20,591 nucleotides of DNA from an uncultured Paracoccaceae bacterium (GCA_937907485.1 CALESR010000230.1:1-20591); one strand, 5' to 3'; positions 6,435-14,585 are shown, counted from the stretch's first letter. Made by a program: numbers and translations. Notes: generated from the sequence alone by a model not told the origin.

Positions 6435-8087
6435 ATGAGAGCGGATTTCGTGATCGTGGGCGCAGGGTCGGGCGGCTCGGCAGTGGCCTGGCGGCTGGCC
6501 GAGGCCGGGCATTCGGTTGCGGTGATCGAATTCGGCGGCACCGATGCCGGGCCGTTCATCCAGATGCCCGGCGCGCTCAGCTATCCGATGAACATGGCGC
6601 GCTATGACTGGGGCCTGCACACCGAGCCCGAGCCGGGGCTGGGTGGCCGCGTGCTGGCCACGCCGCGCGGCAAGGTGATCGGCGGGTCGTCCAGCATCAA
6701 CGGCATGGTCTATGTCCGCGGCCACGCGCGCGACTATGACCATTGGGCCGAGCAGGGCGCGGCGGGATGGGGCTTTGCCGATGTGCTGCCGTATTTCCGG
6801 CGGATGGAAGCCTGGCATGGCGAGGCCGATGCCGGTGGCGGTGCCGAGTGGCGGGGCACCGACGGACCGCTGCAGATCAGCCGCGGTCGGCGGGAAAACC
6901 CGCTGTTCGACGCCTTTGTCGCGGCGGGACAGCAGGCCGGCTATCCGGTGACGCGCGACTACAATGGCGCGCAGCAGGAAGGCTTTGGCGCGATGGAGGC
7001 GACGATCTGGCGAGGCGAGCGCTGGTCGGCCGCCAAGGCCTATTTGAAGCCGGCGATCCGGACGGGCCGGGTCAAGGTGATTCGCGGCCTGGCGGCGCGG
7101 GTGCAGATCGAGCAGGGGCGGGCCACCGGTGTATCGCTGGCCGATGGCCGGGTCGTAGAGGCCGCGCGCGAGGTGATCCTGGCCGCCTCGTCGCTCAACA
7201 CCCCCAAGCTGTTGATGTTGTCGGGCATCGGCCCTGCCGACCATCTGGCCGATCATGGCATTCCCCTGATCGCCCATCGTCCCGGCGTGGGGGCGAATTT
7301 GCAGGATCATCTGGAACTCTACCTCCAGTTTGCGACGCGTGAGCCGATCAGCCTGTTCAAATACTGGAACCTCTGGGGCAAGGCCTGGGTCGGCGCCCAA
7401 TGGTTGCTGCTGGGCCGTGGGCCGGGGGCCTCGAACCAGTTCGAGAGTTGCGGGTTCATCCGGTCGGCTGCGGGCGTGGCCTATCCGGACATTCAGTATC
7501 ACTTTCTGCCGATTGCCGTGCGATACGACGGCAAGGCGGTTGCTGATGGGCACGGATTTCAGACGCATGTCGGACCCATGCGATCAAAATCGCGCGGCAC
7601 GGTGCGTCTGCGGTCGACGGACCCGGCCGACAATCCGGTGATTCGTTTCAATTACATGTCGCACCCCGATGACTGGACCGAATTTCGCGTCTGCATCCGC
7701 CTGACCCGCGAGATCATGGCCCAGCCTGCCATGGCCAGGTTTACAAAACATGAAATCCAGCCCGGTGAGCGCCTGCAAACCGATGCCGAGTTGGACGACT
7801 TTATCCGCGACCACGCCGAATCGGCCTATCACCCCTGTGGAACGGCGCGGATGGGGCGCGCGGATGACCCGATGACGGTGGTTGATCCGCAGGGCCGGGT
7901 GATCGGCGTCGAAGCCCTGCGCGTCGCCGATTCCTCGATCTTTCCGCGCATCACCAATGGCAATCTGAACGCGCCTTCGATTCTGGTTGGCGAAAAGATT
8001 GCGGACCACATCTTGGGGCGTGTGGCATTGGCGCCACAGAATCTGGAGCCTTGGGAAAATCCGGCCTGGCGGACGTCGCAGCGTTAA
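6435..8087 (+). CDS. betA: Choline dehydrogenase (FAD, GMC family)
   Basis: A 550-residue flavoprotein of the glucose-methanol-choline oxidoreductase family that oxidises choline to betaine aldehyde, feeding BetB. The Rossmann fold begins at once with VIVGAGSGG (GxGxxG at 9-14) and Glu32 for the FAD ribose. The GMC signature GGSSSINGMVYVRG and the second signature with ASSLNTPKLLMLSGIGP are present. The catalytic His466 (YHPCGTARMG) and Asn512 (NGNLNAPS) correspond to the His/Asn pair of choline oxidase. I chose the ATG at 6435 because the Rossmann strand starts three residues later and GCGAGGGG stands just upstream; an in-frame ATG at 6330 would add 35 Arg-rich residues with no family counterpart. 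Such enzymes are membrane-associated and donate electrons to the respiratory chain. Last gene of betIBA. Confidence 0.95.
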   Translation: MRADFVIVGAGSGGSAVAWRLAEAGHSVAVIEFGGTDAGPFIQMPGALSYPMNMARYDWGLHTEPEPGLGGRVLATPRGKVIGGSSSINGMVYVRGHARDYDHWAEQGAAGWGFADVLPYFRRMEAWHGEADAGGGAEWRGTDGPLQISRGRRENPLFDAFVAAGQQAGYPVTRDYNGAQQEGFGAMEATIWRGERWSAAKAYLKPAIRTGRVKVIRGLAARVQIEQGRATGVSLADGRVVEAAREVILAASSLNTPKLLMLSGIGPADHLADHGIPLIAHRPGVGANLQDHLELYLQFATREPISLFKYWNLWGKAWVGAQWLLLGRGPGASNQFESCGFIRSAAGVAYPDIQYHFLPIAVRYDGKAVADGHGFQTHVGPMRSKSRGTVRLRSTDPADNPVIRFNYMSHPDDWTEFRVCIRLTREIMAQPAMARFTKHEIQPGERLQTDAELDDFIRDHAESAYHPCGTARMGRADDPMTVVDPQGRVIGVEALRVADSSIFPRITNGNLNAPSILVGEKIADHILGRVALAPQNLEPWENPAWRTSQR

Positions 8088-8141
8088 CCGGGGTTCCAGC
8101 CCTGTCTTGCGTTGGCGGATGCGGTGCCGTAACCCGGCTGG

Positions 8142-8813
8142 ATGTTAAGGATTTGTTCGCTTCTTGTTCTTATGTTCGTGGGGGTGGCGCAGGCAGATGT
8201 CGGCGGCGCGGCGCGGGTCATTGACGGCGATACGCTGGATTTGGCGGGCACCCGCGTGCGGCTGTTCGGCATCGACGCCCCAGAGCTGTCGCAGCACTGC
8301 GAGGGGCCGCATGGCGATTGGCCCTGCGGACTTTGGGCGCGTGACCGGTTGCGGCATCTGGTGGCGGACCAGCCGGTGCGCTGTCAGGGCGACGCGCATG
8401 ATCGTTATGGGCGGCTGCTGGCCCAGTGCTGGGCTGGGCCGCACGAACTGGGCGCGGCGATGGTCGGCGACGGCGCCGCGCTGGCGTTTCGCCGGTATTC
8501 GCTGGCCTATGTCGAGGATGAAGCCCGCGCCCGTGTCGGTGCGCGGGGCCTGTGGCGGCGCGACGGCGCAGGGGTTCAGGCGCCGGAGGACTATCGCGCG
8601 GCCCGTCGAAGTGCCGCGGCGGGCGACCATGAGGCTCCGCCTGCAGACGCGGGCTGCGTCATCAAGGGCAATGTTTCGGCGTCGGGGCGGATCTATCACC
8701 GGCCCGGGCAGCAGGACTATGAGCGGACGCGCATTGACCCGGCGCGCGGCGAGCATTGGTTTTGCTCGGAGAATGAGGCCCGCGCGGCGGGTTGGCGACC
8801 GGCGTTGCGGTGA
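8142..8813 (+). CDS. Secreted SNase-like (thermonuclease) protein
   Basis: A 223-residue exported protein. A short signal peptide (about 1-18, ending AQA) precedes a staphylococcal-nuclease OB-fold: VIDGDTLDL at 26-34, RLFGIDAPE at 40-48 and HDRYGR at 86-91. Arg40, Asp45, Glu48 and Arg91 match the spacing of the nuclease's catalytic Arg35, Asp40, Glu43 and Arg87, so activity is plausible. A C-terminal module of about 50 residues (CVIKGN..SGRIYHRPGQQDYERT, then EHWFCSENEARAAGWR) carries two Cys and is a known companion of SNase domains in alphaproteobacteria. The ribosome-binding site before ATG 8142 is weak, but a later start would remove the signal peptide. It follows betA by 54 bp without a recognisable terminator; a functional link to choline metabolism is not implied. 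Confidence 0.88.
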   Translation: MLRICSLLVLMFVGVAQADVGGAARVIDGDTLDLAGTRVRLFGIDAPELSQHCEGPHGDWPCGLWARDRLRHLVADQPVRCQGDAHDRYGRLLAQCWAGPHELGAAMVGDGAALAFRRYSLAYVEDEARARVGARGLWRRDGAGVQAPEDYRAARRSAAAGDHEAPPADAGCVIKGNVSASGRIYHRPGQQDYERTRIDPARGEHWFCSENEARAAGWRPALR

Positions 8814-8999
8814 TGGTCCGTGGGGGCACCGAGTGACGGGATCGGTGTACGGCAATGCCGGCTGTCGTGAACGTGTTCGAAGGCTTGTCTGTGGACGGCG
8901 CGGATATGGTGCATTGTGGCTGGGTCTTATGATCCAGATCAAGGGCACCTGATGCCCGGGTCGTTAGCCTGCTCTGGTAAACAAGACGGAGAGAGACCC

Positions 9000-9242
9000 A
9001 TGTCGCACACCCCCCATGAATTGGCCGAGGAATTCCCCGCCGATGTTGAAAAGATGCACGCGCTGAAAACCGGCGATGCCCATTTCGCGCGGATTTTCGA
9101 CGAGTATCACGCGGTCAACAAGACGATCCATCGCGCCGAAACCAAGGTCGAGCCGATCTCGGACGAGCATGAAGCGGCCCTGCGCAAACAGCGCATGGCG
9201 CTGAAGGACGAGATCGCCAAGACGCTGCGCGCGGCGAACTAA
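9000..9242 (+). CDS. DUF465 (YdcH-like) small protein
   Basis: An 80-residue charged, all-helical protein of the DUF465/YdcH family, recognisable from the LK..D..FARIFDEYH..NK.IHRAE segment and the following LRKQRMALKDEI helix, which together suggest a helical hairpin. The molecular role of the family is not established. A good GGAGAG ribosome-binding site sits 6 nt upstream. The 186 bp before it contain a TATGAT (8928-8933) that could be a -10 element without a clear -35, and a small GGGCA/TGCCC hairpin (8943-8957); nothing else is seen there. It appears monocistronic, with its own terminator downstream. Confidence 0.88.
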   Translation: MSHTPHELAEEFPADVEKMHALKTGDAHFARIFDEYHAVNKTIHRAETKVEPISDEHEAALRKQRMALKDEIAKTLRAAN

Positions 9243-9262
9243 TCGGCGCCGACCGGGGACAA

Positions 9263-9287
9263 CGGGCCGCAATCGCGGCCCGTTTTT
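9263..9287 (+). terminator. Rho-independent terminator after DUF465 gene
   Basis: Perfect 8-bp stem CGGGCCGC (9263-9270) / GCGGCCCG (9275-9282) with loop AATC, followed directly by TTTTT (9283-9287). It ends 20 bp after the stop region of the DUF465 gene, between it and the convergent pccR, and is oriented for the plus strand. Confidence 0.88.
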
Positions 9288-9310
9288 CAGTCCTGCCGGT
9301 CCGGTCGGCG

Positions 9311-10717
9311 TCAGTGCCCGGTTGGCCCGCCAATCGAATAGGGCAGGATTCCGCGGCGATCGGGATCGATGCGCAGCCCGGCCTCGAGCGGCGGGACCGA
9401 GCGTTGATGGCAATCCGGCCGCGCACAGATCCGGCAGGAAATCCCAATCGGTTCAAAGGCCTGCGGATGCGACAGGTCCATGTCGTCGGCATAGGTCAGC
9501 GCCTCGGCATGGCGGATCTCGCAGCCCAGCCCGATGGCATAGCGGCGCACCGGCGCGCGGAACGAACCGCCCGGCTTCGACACGTCGCGGGCCAGACAGA
9601 AATAACGCACCCCGTCCGGCGTCTCGGCCAGTTGTCGCAGGAATCGTCCCGGAGTTTCAAAGGCTTGATGGACATTCCACAGCGGGCAGGCACCGCCGTA
9701 ACGGGCAAATTGCAGCCGGGTCGCCGAATGGCGCTTGGTGATAGTGCCGGCCTGATCGACGCGGACAAAGAAGAAAGGCACCCCCTTGGCGCCCGGCCGT
9801 TGCAGCGTGGACAGCCGATGCGCGACCTGCTCGATCGAGGCGCCAAAGCGGTCGGCGAGCCGTTCCAGATCATGCCGCGTTTCCTGCGCGGCAGCCAGAA
9901 AGGCGCGGTAGGGCAACAACGCCGCCCCGGCGAAATAGTTGGCCAGACCGATCTTGGCGATGGCCCGCGCCTCGTCGGATTGGAACCGCGCGAGGTCGAG
10001 CGTGGCCTCGAAGAGGTCGTTTTGCGTCAACAGCGCAACCTGATGCAGGAGTTGGAACCGCCGCGTCGCCGGGACGGCCTGCGCCGACAGGGTCAGCAGC
10101 CGACGCTGCGGTTCATAGCGCCGCAGCATCGGGTCGTCGGAAAACTGCAGGCTGATGCCGCGGCGTTCCAAAAGGCGGATTGCCTTGGCCTCGATACTGT
10201 CGGGGCCCTGCGCGACCTGTTCTGCGGCGCGGTCGATGGCGTCGAGGTAATTGTCGCAATAGTGAAAGAAGTCGCGGACATCCTCCCACGGCGAGGCGCG
10301 CAGGGTGCGGTCCTCGCGTCCCAAGGCCTCGTCGAGCGAGGCAAGGCGTTCGTGGGCTTGCCGATAGGCGCGGTGCAGCGCCAGCAGGGCGCGCGCCACC
10401 CCCGGCGCGTTCGAGGCCACCAGACGCAGGTCGGCGGCGCTGGGGGCAGGGGCGGGGAACACCGGATCGGCGAGGGCCTCGCGCAGGTCCGAGACCATGC
10501 GCTCGCTGTCGCCGGTGCTGAGTTCGGTGACATCCGTGCCGAATTCGCGCGCCAGCGCCAGCACAACCGCGGTCGAAACCGGGCGGTTGTTGTTCTCCAT
10601 CTGGTTGAGATAGGGCAGCGACACCCCCAACCGGGCGGCAAATTCCTTTTGTGTCAGCTGCAACCTTGCGCGGATTTCGCGCAGCTTGGCCCCGGCATAG
10701 AGTTTTTGCACCGCCAT
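9311..10717 (-). CDS. pccR: Short-chain acyl-CoA regulator PccR (ScfR family)
   Basis: A 468-residue XRE-type regulator. The N-terminal HTH (about 10-60, with TQKEFAARLGVSLPYLNQMENN) is followed by a long middle region related to the ImmA/IrrE fold but lacking an HExxH zinc motif (LLHQVALL stands in its place), and then a C-terminal DUF2083-type domain. Near the end is a Cys cluster, Cys428, Cys431 and Cys436 in CRICARPDC. This architecture is that of the ScfR regulators (RamB, PccR, IbcR). In Rhodobacter sphaeroides PccR controls propionyl-CoA carboxylase. Here the gene lies 1.8 kb from pccB, and TTTGCAA(A/T) sites stand before both genes, so the PccR assignment is well supported. RBS GGAGGGG precedes the ATG. 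One site lies 14 bp from the start codon, so autorepression is likely. Confidence 0.92.
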   Translation of the reverse strand: MAVQKLYAGAKLREIRARLQLTQKEFAARLGVSLPYLNQMENNNRPVSTAVVLALAREFGTDVTELSTGDSERMVSDLREALADPVFPAPAPSAADLRLVASNAPGVARALLALHRAYRQAHERLASLDEALGREDRTLRASPWEDVRDFFHYCDNYLDAIDRAAEQVAQGPDSIEAKAIRLLERRGISLQFSDDPMLRRYEPQRRLLTLSAQAVPATRRFQLLHQVALLTQNDLFEATLDLARFQSDEARAIAKIGLANYFAGAALLPYRAFLAAAQETRHDLERLADRFGASIEQVAHRLSTLQRPGAKGVPFFFVRVDQAGTITKRHSATRLQFARYGGACPLWNVHQAFETPGRFLRQLAETPDGVRYFCLARDVSKPGGSFRAPVRRYAIGLGCEIRHAEALTYADDMDLSHPQAFEPIGISCRICARPDCHQRSVPPLEAGLRIDPDRRGILPYSIGGPTGH

Positions 10718-10730
10718 GGCGCCCCTCCGC

Positions 10731-10762
10731 TTTGCAATGCGAGCAGGTTAGCTTTGCAAAGC
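10731..10762. promoter_or_regulatory. Probable PccR autoregulatory site pair
   Basis: The 53 bp between the pccR start and the upstream MFS stop hold two related sites: TTTGCAAT (10731-10738) and TTTGCAAA (10753-10760), the latter inside the perfect palindrome GCTTTGCAAAGC (10751-10762). Read on the minus strand, both share TTGCAAAGC as a direct repeat with a 22-bp period, about two helical turns. The near site lies 14 bp upstream of the pccR ATG, overlapping the zone where a -10 or start site would fall, so bound regulator would probably block transcription. Confidence 0.72.
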
Positions 10763-10770
10763 GGGCTTGG

Positions 10771-11982
10771 CTAGAGCCCCAACTGACGGTTGCGGCGGAT
10801 CACCAACACAATGGACAGGATCGACCCCGCCAGGGAGGCCGCCATGATCGCCAGCAGCGGCCAGGCGCCGGACTCGGCGCTCAAGGCGACACCGGCCAAC
10901 GCCGACAGGGCCGCGCCGCCACCGATCATGATCGCCCCGCCCAGCCCCGAGGCCGTGCCAGCCAGATGCGGCCGCACCGACAGCATCCCGGCGCTGGAAT
11001 TGGGCAACACCAGCCCATTGCCCGCCCCGACGATCAGGAAGGGGGCAAAGAACCCCGCAGCGCCGCCGACCCCGGTCCAGACCGCCAGCGTCTGCATCGC
11101 CAACCCGACCGCCATCGCCATATTGCCCAGCACGATCATCCGCACCACGCCCAGCCGCATCGAATAGCGCCCGGACAGGAAATTCCCCAGCCCATAGCCA
11201 ATGCCGGTGGCGCCGAAATAGAAGCCCAGACCACTGGGACTGAGGCCATAAAGCTCGGTGCCGATAAAGGGCGCGCCGCCGAGATAGGCAAAGAACACGC
11301 CCGAGGCAAAGGCCGTGCTCAGCACATAGCCCCAGAACCGCGGCGAGGTCAGCAGCTCAGGATAATCGCGCAACTGGGCGCGAAAACTGGTGGCTTTGGT
11401 CACATGCGTCTCGCCCAGATCGGCCCAGACCAGCCAGAGGACCAGCAGCCCCAGCACCAGCAGCATGGTGAAACTGGCTTGCCAGCCAAAGGCTTCGTCC
11501 AGCGCGCCGCCGACGATCGGCCCCAGCATCGGCACGATCGACATGCCCAGCGTGACATAGGCGATCATCGAGGCCGCGCGGGATTCATCGACCATGTCGC
11601 GCACGATGGCCCGGCTCAACGCCATCGAGGTGGCAATCGAGGCCTGCAACATGCGAAAGGCCAAAAACACCGCCGCATTGGGCGCAAGCAGCGTGCCCAG
11701 ACTGGCGACGCAGAAAACCACCAGCGAAATCAGCAGGATGTTGCGTCTGCCGAACCGGTCGGACAGCGGCCCGATCACCAGTTGCAGCAGCGCCGAGAAC
11801 GCCAGATAGACCGAAACCGACAATTGCATCAGTTGGTAATCGGCCTGAAAATACGCCGCCATATTCGGCAGCGAGGGCAGGAAGATGTTCATCGACAGCG
11901 CCGAGACCCCGGACAACAGGATCAGCGTGGCGACATGCGGAGGGGAATTGCGGTCAAGAAACCGGGGAATGGCACCGTTCAT
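10771..11982 (-). CDS. Bcr/CflA-family MFS drug exporter
   Basis: A 403-residue, probably 12-helix inner-membrane transporter of the major facilitator superfamily, Bcr/CflA (DHA1) group. Family markers are NIFLPSLPNMA in helix 1 (32-42), motif A GPLSDRFGRR (71-80) between helices 2 and 3, and RMLQASIATSMALSRAIVRDM in helix 4. The motif-C region SIVPMLGPIVGG is also present. Members export drugs and small metabolites such as bicyclomycin; the substrate here is unknown. No convincing Shine-Dalgarno precedes the ATG at 11982, so translation may be weak or begin slightly downstream. It lies 39 bp after the DUF486 gene and 53 bp before pccR on the same strand, so the three may be partly co-transcribed. 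Confidence 0.88.
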   Translation of the reverse strand: MNGAIPRFLDRNSPPHVATLILLSGVSALSMNIFLPSLPNMAAYFQADYQLMQLSVSVYLAFSALLQLVIGPLSDRFGRRNILLISLVVFCVASLGTLLAPNAAVFLAFRMLQASIATSMALSRAIVRDMVDESRAASMIAYVTLGMSIVPMLGPIVGGALDEAFGWQASFTMLLVLGLLVLWLVWADLGETHVTKATSFRAQLRDYPELLTSPRFWGYVLSTAFASGVFFAYLGGAPFIGTELYGLSPSGLGFYFGATGIGYGLGNFLSGRYSMRLGVVRMIVLGNMAMAVGLAMQTLAVWTGVGGAAGFFAPFLIVGAGNGLVLPNSSAGMLSVRPHLAGTASGLGGAIMIGGGAALSALAGVALSAESGAWPLLAIMAASLAGSILSIVLVIRRNRQLGL

Positions 11983-12021
11983 TTCACAAGTGTATGGACG
12001 CTGCAGCGCAGAGTCCAGCCC

Positions 12022-12372
12022 TTAGGCCGGGGCACGGAAAATGAACGCGGCACCCGCGGCGATCAGGGTAAAGCCGACAAGATGGTTCCAGGTCAGCGGC
12101 TCGCGCAGGTAAAGCACGGAAAACGCGGCGAAAACGGTCAGTGTGATGACCTCCTGTATCGTCTTCAGTTCGGCCGCGCTGAAATGCCCGTGGCCGATCC
12201 GGTTCGCCGGAACCTGCAGGACATACTCGAAAAACGCGATGCCCCAGGAGATGAGGATCACGATCGCCAGCGGTGCGGCCTTGTATTTCAGGTGGCCATA
12301 CCAGGCGAAGGTCATGAAGACATTGGACGCGAGCAACAGCAGGATGGTTTGCAGCGGAATCGGCAGAGTCAT
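12022..12372 (-). CDS. DUF486 small membrane protein (DMT-like)
   Basis: A 116-residue protein with four predicted transmembrane helices, matching the DUF486 family of short DMT-type proteins: an N-terminal ILLLLASNVFMTFAWYGHLKYK helix, an ISWGIAFFEYVLQVPANRIGHG segment and the C-terminal LVGFTLIAAGAAFIF helix. Its function is unknown; by topology it could dimerise like small multidrug transporters. Its start faces pccB across a 178-bp divergent region containing TTTGCAA sites, so it may share regulation with the pcc genes. Confidence 0.88.
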   Translation of the reverse strand: MTLPIPLQTILLLLASNVFMTFAWYGHLKYKAAPLAIVILISWGIAFFEYVLQVPANRIGHGHFSAAELKTIQEVITLTVFAAFSVLYLREPLTWNHLVGFTLIAAGAAFIFRAPA

Positions 12373-12442
12373 GGCGGGCCCCCGGATGAAATGCCGGTTT
12401 ACGCAAGCGGCGCAGGGCGGGAAAGTGCCGGGAATTAGCAGA

Positions 12443-12482
12443 TTTGCAATTCCGTCGATATCCTTGCCAAGTCATTTGCAAA
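12443..12482. promoter_or_regulatory. Probable PccR sites upstream of pccB
   Basis: TTTGCAAT (12443-12450) and TTTGCAAA (12475-12482, inside the palindrome ATTTGCAAAT at 12474-12483) stand upstream of pccB as direct ATTTGCAA repeats 32 bp apart, about three helical turns. A weaker CTTGCCAAG (12463-12471) lies between them. A TAGATT at 12521-12526 may be the pccB -10, which would put the nearer site at about -54 and suit an activator; the -35 is poor. The region also carries the divergent DUF486 promoter. Confidence 0.72.
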
Positions 12483-12550
12483 TTTTCTGGATTCCGCTTC
12501 CCCTTGCGCCGCTTGGCCCTTAGATTGCGCGGCAGATTCAGGAGGGGCCC

Positions 12551-14083
12551 ATGAAGGACATTCTGCAGGAACTCGAGAACCGCCGCGAGACCGCGCGCAT
12601 GGGCGGCGGGCAGCGCCGGATCGACGCGCAGCACGCCAAGGGCAAGCTGACGGCGCGCGAACGGATCGAGCTTTTGCTGGACGAGGGCAGCTTCGAAGAA
12701 TTCGACATGTTTGTCGCCCATCGCTGCACCGATTTCGGCATGGAGCAAGACCGCCCCTCGGGCGACGGCGTGGTGACGGGCTGGGGCACGGTCAACGGCC
12801 GCATGGTCTATGTCTTCAGTCAGGATTTCACCGTCTTTGGCGGCAGCCTGTCGGAAACCCACGCGCAAAAGATCTGCAAGATTATGGATATGGCGATCCA
12901 GAACGGTGCGCCGGTGATCGGGATGAACGATTCCGGTGGCGCGCGCATTCAGGAAGGGGTGGCCAGCCTTGCCGGCTATGCCGATGTCTTCCAGCGCAAC
13001 ATCATGGCCTCGGGCGTGGTGCCGCAGATCAGCGTCATCATGGGGCCCTGCGCGGGTGGCGCGGTCTATAGCCCGGCGATGACCGACTTCATCTTCATGG
13101 TGCGCGATTCGTCCTATATGTTCGTCACCGGTCCCGATGTGGTGAAGACGGTCACCAACGAGATCGTCACCGCCGAGGAACTGGGCGGCGCCAGCACGCA
13201 TACCCGCAAATCCTCGGTCGCCGACGGCGCGTTTGAAAACGACGTCGAGGCGCTGATCGAGGTGCGCCGACTGATCGACTATCTGCCGCTGAACAACCGT
13301 GAAAAGCCCCCGGTGCGGCCGTTCTTCGACGATCCGGGCCGGGTGGAGATGAGCCTCGACACCCTGATCCCCGACAACCCGAACACGCCCTATGACATGA
13401 AGGAACTGATCCTCAAGGTCGCGGACGAGCGGGATTTCTATGAAATTCAGGCCGAGTTCGCCAAGAACATCATCACCGGCTTCATCCGCATCGAGGGGCA
13501 GACCGTCGGCGTGGTGGCGAACCAGCCGATGGTGCTGGCCGGTTGTCTGGACATCGATTCAAGCCGCAAGGCCGCGCGCTTTGTGCGGTTCTGCGACGCC
13601 TTTGAAATTCCGATCCTGACCTTGGTGGACGTGCCCGGCTTCCTTCCCGGCACCGGTCAGGAATACGGCGGCGTCATCAAGCACGGCGCGAAGCTGCTGT
13701 TTGCTTACGGCGAGGCGACGGTGCCGAAGGTCACGGTCATCACCCGCAAGGCCTATGGCGGCGCTTATGACGTGATGGCGTCCAAGCATCTGCGCGGCGA
13801 TTTCAACTATGCCTGGCCCACCGCCGAGATCGCGGTGATGGGGGCCAAGGGCGCGGTGGAAATCCTGTATCGCAGCGAGTTGGGCGACAAGGACAAGATC
13901 GCCGCCCGCACCCGCGATTACGAATCGCGCTTTGCGAATCCGTTCGTCGCGGCCGAGAAGGGCTTTATCGACGAGGTGATCCAGCCGCATTCGACCCGTC
14001 GCCGTGTGGCGCGCGCTTTTGCCTCGCTGCGCAACAAAAAGCTGACAAATCCGTGGAAAAAGCACGACAACATTCCCTTGTGA
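12551..14083 (+). CDS. pccB: Propionyl-CoA carboxylase beta (carboxyltransferase) subunit
   Basis: A 510-residue carboxyltransferase that moves the carboxyl group from biotin on PccA to propionyl-CoA, giving (S)-methylmalonyl-CoA. The N-terminus (MKDILQELENRRE, KGKLTARERIELLLDEGSF) is that of PccB. The N-lobe oxyanion loop GPCAGGAVYSP begins at Gly165. The C-lobe has VPGFLPGTGQEYGG (Gly363 onward) and KAYGGAYDVM (Gly403-Gly404). The length equals bacterial PccB proteins. AGGAGG lies 5 nt before the ATG. Regulation by PccR through the upstream sites is likely. Its partner pccA lies 1.33 kb downstream behind three small genes and a terminator, an arrangement that makes equal expression of the two subunits a puzzle. 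Confidence 0.96.
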   Translation: MKDILQELENRRETARMGGGQRRIDAQHAKGKLTARERIELLLDEGSFEEFDMFVAHRCTDFGMEQDRPSGDGVVTGWGTVNGRMVYVFSQDFTVFGGSLSETHAQKICKIMDMAIQNGAPVIGMNDSGGARIQEGVASLAGYADVFQRNIMASGVVPQISVIMGPCAGGAVYSPAMTDFIFMVRDSSYMFVTGPDVVKTVTNEIVTAEELGGASTHTRKSSVADGAFENDVEALIEVRRLIDYLPLNNREKPPVRPFFDDPGRVEMSLDTLIPDNPNTPYDMKELILKVADERDFYEIQAEFAKNIITGFIRIEGQTVGVVANQPMVLAGCLDIDSSRKAARFVRFCDAFEIPILTLVDVPGFLPGTGQEYGGVIKHGAKLLFAYGEATVPKVTVITRKAYGGAYDVMASKHLRGDFNYAWPTAEIAVMGAKGAVEILYRSELGDKDKIAARTRDYESRFANPFVAAEKGFIDEVIQPHSTRRRVARAFASLRNKKLTNPWKKHDNIPL

Positions 14084-14087
14084 CGGC

Positions 14088-14125
14088 GCGCGGCGGTCAC
14101 AAACCCCTGAGTGCATCCGCCGCGC
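14088..14125 (+). promoter_or_regulatory. Hairpin downstream of pccB
   Basis: GCGCGGCGG (14088-14096) pairs perfectly with CCGCCGCGC (14117-14125) around a 20-nt loop, 4 bp past the pccB stop. A run of six T begins about ten bases later (TTGATTTTTT), too far for a classic terminator. It may be a partial terminator or a 3'-end stabiliser. The rest of the 265-bp gap (14084-14348) must contain the promoter of the next gene if it has one; no clear -35/-10 pair was found. Confidence 0.4.
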
Positions 14126-14348
14126 TCTCGCAAGATGTTGATTTTTTCCCACTCTCCACCGCGCGCATTGGTGCGCCCCTGCCACAGAACGCCGTGCAAG
14201 CCCCCATGTTTGAACAGAAAAACTGGCATCGACCCCTGAAATGGGATATGGTCCCTGACAGCGCAGCCGGTTCGGTTTGTGCATCAAGGAGCGTCCGGCG
14301 ACTTGGGGTGACCCAGCGACCGGACCGGACAGAGTGCAGGAGATATCC

Positions 14349-14498
14349 ATGTCCAAGACCACCCTCGCCGTTATCGCCGGCGTCTTCGGCCTGTCGGTCC
14401 TCGCGGGCTGCAACCAAAGCCGCCAGGAAGAATTCGTCATGGTCGAGCCGGCCCCCCAGCCGATCTACGTCGAGCCCGTTACCCCGAAATACCGCTGA
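14349..14498 (+). CDS. Small lipoprotein (49 aa), unknown function
   Basis: A 49-residue predicted lipoprotein: positively charged start (MSK), hydrophobic stretch and the lipobox LAGC with Cys21 as lipidated residue, leaving a mature peptide of only 29 residues rich in Glu, Pro and Val (VEPAPQPIYVEPVTP). AGGAGA stands 5 nt before the ATG, which decides this start. The Pro/Glu-rich tail without hydrophobic patches suggests a flexible envelope peptide. I do not recognise the family. It follows pccB by 265 bp. Confidence 0.72.
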   Translation: MSKTTLAVIAGVFGLSVLAGCNQSRQEEFVMVEPAPQPIYVEPVTPKYR

Positions 14499-14524
14499 GC
14501 TTGCGCCTTTTGGCGTGAGGTTCC

Positions 14525-14550
14525 GGGCGAGGCCTGCCTTGGCCTCGCCC
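14525..14550 (+). promoter_or_regulatory. Ten-bp-stem hairpin after the small lipoprotein gene
   Basis: GGGCGAGGCC (14525-14534) and GGCCTCGCCC (14541-14550) form a perfect stem with a TGCCTT loop. A smaller CGCC-TTTT-GGCG hairpin precedes it (14504-14515). No T-run follows. It is probably a terminator-like or RNA-processing structure marking the 3' end of the lipoprotein transcript. Confidence 0.55.
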
Positions 14551-14585
14551 GCATTGCCGCGTGATGTGCGCGGGGGCGGTGCCCC

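Noticed and set aside
4581..7568. A 995-codon minus-strand frame opposite betI-betB-betA
   Set aside because: Same artefact: low-complexity Arg/His/Gly-rich translation, with strong well-motifed genes on the other strand.
8088..8141. Terminator between betA and the SNase gene
   Set aside because: CCGGGGTT and AACCCGG are nearly complementary but pair imperfectly over a long loop, and no T-run follows.
14126..14348. Promoter or sigma-54-like site (TGGCAT) before the 49-aa lipoprotein
   Set aside because: The second element does not match at the required spacing, and no acceptable -35/-10 pair was found.
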